From contig DVNA01000203.1 of assembly GCA_018714665.1 (NCBI GenBank), positions 1-10,684 on the forward strand: a stretch of 10,684 nt of DNA. Direction: 5' to 3'. The notes under the pieces are model-generated. The model was not told where the DNA came from. It saw only the letters and a list, made by a program, of their open reading frames with translations, and ran no database searches. This DNA is from Candidatus Gallibacteroides avistercoris (lineage in GTDB: Bacteria > Bacteroidota > Bacteroidia > Bacteroidales > CHK158-818). Position 1 is the first letter of the stretch. Each line of letters begins with the position of its first letter. Shown piece by piece: positions 6,771 to 10,684 of this stretch. Position numbers and translations under genes: made by a program.

Positions 6771-7352
6771 ATGTTAGACAATCTGAATAAATACTCGATA
6801 TTATTGGCAAGTAACTCGCCTCGTAGAAGAGAGTTGTTGTCGGGTTTGGGGATTCTCTTTTCTACCACGTCATTGCCAGACGTGGATGAATCGTTTCCAG
6901 AAACCTTAACAGCAACCGAAATACCGGTATATATTGCCCAAAAAAAGGCGGAGGCATATCTCTCCCGATTGACCGCTTCTACGCTACTGATAACAGCCGA
7001 TACCATTGTTTGGTTAGACGGAAAGGTATATGGAAAACCACATGATGAAAGAGAAGCCAAACAAATGTTACATGACCTCTCCGGAAAAACGCACCAAGTG
7101 ATAACAGGAGTCTGTTTGCGTACACAACACAAGGAAAAAATATTTTATGCTTTGACAGATGTATCATTTGCTGAGTTAACCAATGAAGAAATAGATTATT
7201 ATGTATCGAAATATAAACCGATGGATAAGGCTGGGTCCTACGGAATCCAGGAATGGATTGGTTTTGCTGCTGTCAAGGAGATAAAAGGTTCGTATTTCAA
7301 TGTTATGGGATTGCCCATACATCAACTTTATCGGGAATTGAAATGTTTTTAG
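6771..7352 (+). CDS. maf: Maf-family nucleoside triphosphate pyrophosphatase (YhdE type)
   Basis: A 193-residue cytoplasmic enzyme that hydrolyses non-canonical or excess nucleoside triphosphates to the monophosphate and pyrophosphate; the YhdE subtype prefers dTTP and UTP. The substrate-binding loop A-S-N-S-P-R-R-R-E-L-L (13-23) is intact. T-A-D-T-I-V (75-80) contains the catalytic Asp (D77), G-K-P (88-90) provides the conserved Lys, and D-K-A-G-S-Y-G-I-Q (152-160) and F-N-V-M-G-L-P (177-183) complete the family set. Length is typical. It is the last gene of the plus-strand run, 21 bases after kdsC, and faces a convergent minus-strand gene 48 bases downstream. I see no convincing terminator in that gap. 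Confidence 0.95.
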   Translation: MLDNLNKYSILLASNSPRRRELLSGLGILFSTTSLPDVDESFPETLTATEIPVYIAQKKAEAYLSRLTASTLLITADTIVWLDGKVYGKPHDEREAKQMLHDLSGKTHQVITGVCLRTQHKEKIFYALTDVSFAELTNEEIDYYVSKYKPMDKAGSYGIQEWIGFAAVKEIKGSYFNVMGLPIHQLYRELKCF

Positions 7353-7400
7353 ATTGCTGATTCAACTAAACACAGAGAACGTTTTAAGGCTCGAATCTTG

Positions 7401-7637
7401 TCAATATTGTTTAATCTGAATTTTTTTTAATTCTCGCTTCACTTTGGCAATGTTCCTCTTGATATTTGGGGAGGGCGTATTTAAGCGGTCAGCAATTTCT
7501 TGTTCTGAAAATCCACAAATATACAGTTTCCCTATCAGGCGAATATTTTCGTCCAATTCTTCTATCATATTGACGATTTCCGAGAGTCTATAATATTTTG
7601 TTATATTTTCGTAGTATTCGTTTTTGTTACATATCAT
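7401..7637 (-). CDS. Small orphan protein resembling sigma-70 region 4
   Basis: From the ATG at 7637 this encodes 78 residues; a TTG at 7679 would give 92. The N-terminal half is charged (C-N-K-N-E-Y-Y-E-N-I-T-K-Y-Y). The second half, L-I-G-K-L-Y-I-C-G-F-S-E-Q-E-I-A-D-R-L (34-52) followed by N-T-P-S-P-N-I-K-R-N-I-A-K-V-K-R-E-L-K-K (53-72), fits the helix-turn-helix of sigma-70 region 4 or LuxR-like proteins: 'G-hs-x-x-E-I-A-x-x-L' then a recognition helix and a basic tail. No region 2 is encoded upstream in any frame, so it is not a full sigma factor; it may bind DNA or RNA polymerase as a small regulator. The ATG is preferred over the TTG because the homologous part begins after it. It faces maf convergently and has no obvious partner gene. 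It could also be a remnant of a longer sigma gene. Confidence 0.6.
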   Translation of the reverse strand: MICNKNEYYENITKYYRLSEIVNMIEELDENIRLIGKLYICGFSEQEIADRLNTPSPNIKRNIAKVKRELKKIQIKQY

Positions 7638-7780
7638 ATCATTCCCATCTTTTCGGAGGACAATTCCAATATTGTACAAGCCATTTCTATGAATTATGAA
7701 TGAATAACAATATCGATTGTCAGAAAGTTTCTTTTTGGGGAAAGTTTTGACTGATATTTTGAAAACAATCGAATGCCTTT

Positions 7781-7830
7781 AAAACATAAGGAGAGACAAT
7801 ACTTTATAGCATTGTCTCTCCTTATGTTTT
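7781..7830 (-). terminator. Perfect 20-bp hairpin terminator after the ABM monooxygenase gene
   Basis: AAAACATAAGGAGAGACAAT (7781-7800) is the exact reverse complement of 7811-7830, with a 10-base loop. The A/T ends act as the U-tract on either strand. On the minus strand it starts 15 bases after the monooxygenase stop and precedes the small HTH gene, so it most likely ends the two-gene minus-strand transcript and isolates the HTH gene. Confidence 0.85.
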
Positions 7831-7844
7831 TTGATTAGAAGATT

Positions 7845-8120
7845 CTAAAATTGGAATTTTTCAATTTTAAGCGATGCCAATTCCTGCATTTTACCTACTA
7901 ACGAAACAAAATGGCTGCTTTTCTGATGCAAATCCAAATCTTCTTCATTTTGCCAGGTTTCGCATATCATCAACACGTCCTTGCGTGTAGCGCTCTCGAA
8001 AATATCGTATGCAATACATCCACGGTCTTTCAAGGAACATGCTGTCAATTCAACAGCAGCTTTCAAAACGTCAGCTCGTTTAGCTTCGTCAACTTTGATA
8101 AAAACATTTAATCTGATCAT
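7845..8120 (-). CDS. ABM-family (YgiN-like) putative monooxygenase
   Basis: A 91-residue single-domain protein of the antibiotic biosynthesis monooxygenase family, a dimeric ferredoxin-like fold. The opening strand I-R-L-N-V-F-I-K-V (2-10) is followed by a helix containing the A-x-x-x-x-L region, G-C-I-A-Y-D-I-F-E-S (34-43), and the family core M-I-C-E-T-W-Q-N-E-E-D-L-D-L-H-Q-K-S-S-H-F (51-71), which has the typical E-x-W, H and S-x-H-F spacing. Members include quinol monooxygenase YgiN, heme-degrading IsdG and LsrG; the substrate here is unknown and no cofactor-specific residue settles it. The ATG at 8120 is 36 bases after the stop of the upstream membrane-protein gene, so the two are likely one operon. 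A strong hairpin lies just downstream. Confidence 0.85.
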   Translation of the reverse strand: MIRLNVFIKVDEAKRADVLKAAVELTACSLKDRGCIAYDIFESATRKDVLMICETWQNEEDLDLHQKSSHFVSLVGKMQELASLKIEKFQF

Positions 8121-8156
8121 TGTTTTAAATTTATTGAGTTAATAAGTCCTTTTATA

Positions 8157-8606
8157 CTACCATACAGAGACATTTACAACTTTATCCCCTTCAAATTCAA
8201 TATTCAATATCTTATCCGGCAGATACGGCGATTCGGACGATAATCCCAAATCATAACCGATTGCCTGTTCTTCATTTTCGTTATTAACATAGTCTTCTCC
8301 CAACAATTGGATCACTTCCTGCTTGGATTTTCCCAACAACATTCCGCTATTGATAATATCGTCAGCCATTTCATAACGTTTGTTGCTGTTGTTCAACCAC
8401 CATTCCTGATTAAAGGAACGTTCCGGGAGAAAATTGACATAAAATAATACAATCCAAATAATTACTGTATAAATAATCGGAGCAAGAATAACCGCACATA
8501 ATATTGCCCATATTTTATGCTGCTTGATTCGTCTGAATATCCATCGAAACAAAGGATACAAGATAGCAGCTAAAAGCAACATGATAAAAATCTGTACCCA
8601 CATCAT
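8157..8606 (-). CDS. Two-TM membrane protein with a BamE/SmpA-like C-terminal region
   Basis: A 149-residue protein of unknown function. Two hydrophobic helices (about 3-24 and 32-58) are joined by a short strongly basic turn (R-W-I-F-R-R-I-K-Q-H-K), so by the positive-inside rule the loop is cytoplasmic and both termini face the periplasm. The soluble part has M-A-D-D-I-I-N-S-G-M-L-L-G-K-S-K-Q-E-V-I-Q-L-L-G (80-103), resembling the 'l..Gms.eeV..llG.P' start of BamE/SmpA-like domains, then Y-D-L-G and a final strand L-N-I-E-F-E-G-D-K-V-V-N-V-S-V-W. Loss of the lipobox and anchoring by two helices differ from true BamE, so this is a fold resemblance, not an ortholog call. Two consecutive ATGs (8606, 8603) allow either start. 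It is probably co-transcribed with the downstream ABM monooxygenase gene. Confidence 0.7.
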   Translation of the reverse strand: MMWVQIFIMLLLAAILYPLFRWIFRRIKQHKIWAILCAVILAPIIYTVIIWIVLFYVNFLPERSFNQEWWLNNSNKRYEMADDIINSGMLLGKSKQEVIQLLGEDYVNNENEEQAIGYDLGLSSESPYLPDKILNIEFEGDKVVNVSVW

Positions 8607-8646
8607 GGCTCTTCTGTTTATAAGGTTATAACAATCTTATTTCTAT

Positions 8647-8662
8647 TCCCTAAAAGTAGGGA
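8647..8662. promoter_or_regulatory. Short palindrome upstream of the membrane-protein gene
   Basis: TCCCTA and TAGGGA form perfect 6-bp arms around AAAG, 41 bases before the ATG at 8606. On the minus strand the centre reads TACTTTTA, one base off the TAnnTTTG -7 consensus. It could be an operator overlapping that gene's promoter, or a small hairpin in its leader. Confidence 0.35.
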
Positions 8663-8797
8663 TATATTTTGATTTCTCCGTCCATAAAAGGATAAAAAAT
8701 TTAAATAATATTGATCGGTTTATGAAAATAAAAATTATAGATACAAACAAATAAAGCCATCTTCTATTGTCAGGAGAGTCAATAGGTGTTATAATTC

Positions 8798-8828
8798 ATT
8801 GTATCTTAGTACATAAGATACACTTTTG
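8798..8828 (+). promoter_or_regulatory. Palindromic operator candidate inside a promoter-like spacer
   Basis: TGTATCTTA (8800-8808) and TAAGATACA (8814-8822) are perfect 9-bp inverted arms around a 5-base centre. TTG (8799-8801) and CACTTTTG (8821-8828, one mismatch to TAnnTTTG) flank it with a 19-base spacer, so the palindrome fills the -33 to -7 gap of a plus-strand promoter facing trpB2. This is the classic position for a dimeric repressor. It would give a leader of roughly 155 bases. The promoter match is imperfect; the palindrome is seen directly. Confidence 0.45.
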
Positions 8829-8925
8829 TTCCATTGTAGAATATTCCCATTTTTCCATCTTCTTTAATTAGAAGTTATTGCACAAGACAGAAAAAAAAGG
8901 TAAATAATACATTTAACAGGGATAC

Positions 8926-8958
8926 TTTTCAATATACAAATATTTTTACGTTACTTTG
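8926..8958 (+). promoter_or_regulatory. Proximal promoter candidate for trpB2
   Basis: TTTT (8926-8929) and TTACTTTG (8951-8958) resemble the -33 TTTG and -7 TAnnTTTG boxes, with one mismatch each and a 21-base spacer. The ATG of trpB2 lies 33 bases further. It may act with, or instead of, the distal promoter at 8798-8828. Confidence 0.4.
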
Positions 8959-8991
8959 TTTCAAAATTAAATATTCAATCATTTTATACTA

Positions 8992-10344
8992 ATGGCAACA
9001 AAAAAAATTTTTCTTGACGAGAGCGAGATTCCTACGGCATGGTATAACATTGTGGCCGATATGAAAAATAAACCGATGCCCATGTTGCATCCGGTAACCA
9101 AGCAAGAGCTTAAACCAGAAGATCTTTATCCGATTTTTGCCGAAAAACTGGCACAACAGGAGTTGAACCAAACCGACACATGGATTGAGATTCCCGAGCC
9201 TGTACGCGAATTATATAAAATATATCGCCCCACTCCGTTGGTACGTGCTTATGGGTTGGAAAAAGCATTGGATACGCCGGCACATATCTATTTTAAAAAC
9301 GAGAGTGTCAGTCCGGCGGGTTCTCATAAATTGAATTCGGCTATTGCCCAGGCATACTACTGTAAAGAACAAGGAATTACCAATATTACGACCGAAACAG
9401 GGGCTGGACAATGGGGAAGTGCATTATCTTTTGCCGCCAAGGCTTTTGGCCTGGAATTGGCTGTTTATATGGTAAAAGTAAGTTACGAACAAAAGCCCTA
9501 TCGTCGTTTGATGATGCAAACCTGGGGGGCTCAGGTGGTATCCTCTCCCAGTATGTCCACAAAAGCTGGGCGAAAAATAATAACGGAAAATCCTACCTAT
9601 TCGGGTAGCTTGGGCTGTGCTATTTCAGAAGCCATAGAACTGGCGATGAATACCCCGAATTGCCGATATACATTGGGTAGTGTTTTGAACCATGTCTCTC
9701 TCCACCAAACCGTTATCGGTCTTGAAGCGGAAAAACAGATGGAAAAGGCCGGAGAATATCCCGATATAGTAATCGGATGTTTTGGCGGTGGTTCTAATTT
9801 CTCGGGTATATCATTCCCCTTCTTGCGCCACAACCTGCTCGAAGGCAAACAAACGCGCCTTATTGCGGCAGAACCGGCATCGTGTCCGAAATTGACACGC
9901 GGACAGTTCCGTTACGATTTCGGCGACGAAGCAGGATATACACCGCTATTGCCGATGTTTACCTTAGGGCATAATTTTGCCCCGGCCAATATTCATGCCG
10001 GTGGGTTGCGTTATCACGGAGCGGGAACCATCATTTCTCAATTAAAGAAGGATAACCTGATTGAAGCAGTTGATATCAATCAATTAGATAGTTTTAAGGC
10101 TGGTGTACTATTTGCTCGCACCGAAGGTATTATCCCTGCTCCCGAATCTTGCCATGCTATTGCAACGGCAATCAATGAAGCCAACCAGGCCAAACTGGAA
10201 GGCAAACAGAAAACAATTCTGTTCAATTTGTCGGGACATGGATTGATAGACCTTCCCTCCTACGACAAATATTTCAGCGGAGATTTGCAAAATTATGCTC
10301 TCTCTGATGAAGAAATTTCCCAAAACCTGAGCAAACTGGATTAA
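8992..10344 (+). CDS. trpB: TrpB2-type tryptophan synthase beta chain
   Basis: A 450-residue PLP enzyme that condenses indole with serine (or phosphoserine in some TrpB2s) to make tryptophan. The PLP lysine is in G-S-H-K-L-N-S-A (110-117; K113). E-T-G-A-G-Q-W-G (135-142) carries the catalytic Glu, C-F-G-G-G-S-N (263-269) is the phosphate-binding glycine loop, and N-L-S-G-H-G (412-417) replaces the G-R-G-D-K-D-like end of ordinary TrpB. The long N-terminal extension, the P-L-x-R-A motif (82-86) and the ~450-residue length place it in the TrpB2 subfamily, which lacks the TrpA-binding features of the ~400-residue TrpB1. There is no trpA or other trp gene in the window, consistent with independent indole salvage. 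The ATG at 8992 is the first in frame. A very strong terminator follows, so it is a single-gene transcript. Confidence 0.93.
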   Translation: MATKKIFLDESEIPTAWYNIVADMKNKPMPMLHPVTKQELKPEDLYPIFAEKLAQQELNQTDTWIEIPEPVRELYKIYRPTPLVRAYGLEKALDTPAHIYFKNESVSPAGSHKLNSAIAQAYYCKEQGITNITTETGAGQWGSALSFAAKAFGLELAVYMVKVSYEQKPYRRLMMQTWGAQVVSSPSMSTKAGRKIITENPTYSGSLGCAISEAIELAMNTPNCRYTLGSVLNHVSLHQTVIGLEAEKQMEKAGEYPDIVIGCFGGGSNFSGISFPFLRHNLLEGKQTRLIAAEPASCPKLTRGQFRYDFGDEAGYTPLLPMFTLGHNFAPANIHAGGLRYHGAGTIISQLKKDNLIEAVDINQLDSFKAGVLFARTEGIIPAPESCHAIATAINEANQAKLEGKQKTILFNLSGHGLIDLPSYDKYFSGDLQNYALSDEEISQNLSKLD

Positions 10345-10362
10345 GGGAAAGACAACCATACG

Positions 10363-10410
10363 CAAAAACAAAAAGGAACTGCTTTGTAAAGCAGTTCCTT
10401 TTTGTTTTTG
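10363..10410 (+). terminator. Strong 23-bp hairpin terminator after trpB2
   Basis: Bases 10363-10385 are the exact reverse complement of 10388-10410, separated by GT. The GC core is GGAACTGC / GCAGTTCC, flanked by A-runs before and T-runs (TTTTTGTTTTTG) after, starting 18 bases past the trpB2 stop. This is a textbook rho-independent terminator. The symmetric A/T flanks would also permit use from the other strand, although no minus-strand gene approaches it here. Confidence 0.95.
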
Positions 10411-10445
10411 GTAGAAAATGCCAATACAACTTTTCGGGAGAGTAA

Positions 10446-10477
10446 TTTGTCCGGCTTCAATATTATTTGTTCCTTTG
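10446..10477 (+). promoter_or_regulatory. Bacteroidales-type promoter for the glycosyl hydrolase gene
   Basis: TTTG (10446-10449, exact -33 box) and TTCCTTTG (10470-10477, one mismatch to TAnnTTTG) are separated by 20 bases. The ATG follows 18 bases after the -7 box, leaving a very short leader. Confidence 0.55.
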
Positions 10478-10495
10478 TCTGTAATTTAGAATGGT

Positions 10496-10684
10496 ATGAT
10501 CCGAAAAAGTATAAAGATTCTATTTTGTTGCGTCTTTGTGATGTCAATGCCGGAAATTAGCGCTCAGAACAAGCACGAAATCCGAGCAGTATGGGTCACT
10601 ACCAACTGGGGGCTGGATTGGCCTACGTCGCCGGCTAACAATCAACAGAGCATACGAAATCAACAAAAAGAACTTCTTGATATA
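10496..10684 (+). CDS. Secreted family-10-like glycosyl hydrolase (GHL10), N-terminal fragment
   Basis: Sixty-three codons run open to the right edge. The N-terminus M-I-R-K-S-I-K-I-L-F-C-C-V-F-V-M is a basic then hydrophobic signal peptide, with a likely signal peptidase I site after I-S-A (23) before Q-N. There is no good lipobox despite the two cysteines. The mature part begins H-E-I-R-A-V-W-V-T-T-N-W-G-L-D-W-P (27-43), the strongly conserved first strand of the GHL10 (DUF187, YngK-like) glycosidase family, with its R-x-V-W-V and D-W-P. Members are (beta/alpha)8-barrel hydrolases, some acting on peptidoglycan-derived or other amino sugars; specificity cannot be read here. An ATG at 10491 stops at the third codon, so 10496 is the start. 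Confidence 0.85.
   Translation, partial: MIRKSIKILFCCVFVMSMPEISAQNKHEIRAVWVTTNWGLDWPTSPANNQQSIRNQQKELLDI

Larger units (their letters stand above)
8607..8991. other. 385-bp divergent gene-free region
   Basis: This AT-rich stretch separates the minus-strand membrane-protein gene from trpB2. I find no ORF or tRNA in it, nor any clear structured RNA. It holds two palindromes (8647-8662 and 8800-8822) and two promoter-like arrays on the plus strand (8798-8828 and 8926-8958). It is long for this compact window and probably regulatory. Confidence 0.6.

Noticed and set aside
6569..7132. A 187-codon open frame on the minus strand, antisense to kdsC and maf
   Set aside because: It lies wholly opposite two well-supported genes, has low-complexity Ser/Cys-rich composition, and no recognisable domain.
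7713..7772. Inverted TCGATTGT / ACAATCGA and a repeated GAAAGTTT upstream of the small HTH gene
   Set aside because: Arms are 8 bp with a 44-base gap in AT-rich DNA; expected by chance without conservation data.
8859..8874. CTTCT ... AGAAG small inverted repeat in the trpB2 leader
   Set aside because: Only 5 bp in AT-rich sequence; no Trp-codon leader peptide or alternative hairpin to support attenuation.
1..10684. CRISPR arrays, tRNA/rRNA genes, IS elements or defence modules
   Set aside because: No spaced direct repeats, cloverleaf-like sequence, transposase, integrase or nuclease-type ORF was found on either strand.

Overview
The window reads as ordinary chromosomal DNA from a member of the Bacteroidota, most likely order Bacteroidales. 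Three things point there: the protein families and their order (rpe next to comEC; nitroreductase, DUF2520 Rossmann protein, KdsC-like phosphatase and Maf in a row; a stand-alone TrpB2; a GHL10-type secreted glycosidase), promoters resembling the Bacteroidales type (TTTG/TTG about 20 nt before TAnnTTTG), and weak or A-rich ribosome binding sites. The genus cannot be fixed from sequence alone. I see no transposase, integrase, CRISPR array, tRNA, rRNA or phage gene.

Layout. Bases 1-1870 lie on the minus strand: a sugar-phosphate nucleotidyltransferase (971-1870), a probable terminator, then an MgtC-family membrane protein (179-889) followed after 9 bases by the start of a CPA2/Kef-type cation:proton antiporter that runs off the left edge. 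From a divergent promoter region at 1871-2022, the plus strand carries rpe and comEC (2023-4808). A new promoter-like element then precedes a tight four-gene run: nitroreductase, DUF2520 Rossmann protein, KdsC-type HAD phosphatase and Maf pyrophosphatase (4886-7352).

Bases 7401-8606 are minus strand and more AT-rich. They hold a small orphan protein resembling sigma-70 region 4, a perfect 20-bp hairpin terminator, an ABM-family (YgiN-like) monooxygenase, and a two-TM membrane protein with a BamE/SmpA-like C-terminal part. A 385-bp gene-free stretch (8607-8991) contains a 23-bp palindrome that sits inside a promoter-like spacer. It leads to a plus-strand TrpB2-type tryptophan synthase beta chain (8992-10344) with a very strong terminator, then the start of a secreted family-10-like glycosyl hydrolase running off the right edge.

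How they fit together. Most genes are housekeeping: pentose phosphate pathway (Rpe), DNA uptake (ComEC), LPS Kdo biosynthesis (KdsC), nucleotide-pool cleaning (Maf), indole-to-tryptophan conversion (TrpB2) and ion homeostasis (MgtC plus antiporter). I do not see a convincing new multi-gene system. The best leads are modest: a ComEC whose C-terminal metallo-beta-lactamase-like domain appears to have lost its metal ligands, an orphan sigma-region-4-like small protein, a candidate operator upstream of trpB2, and the MgtC-antiporter pairing.
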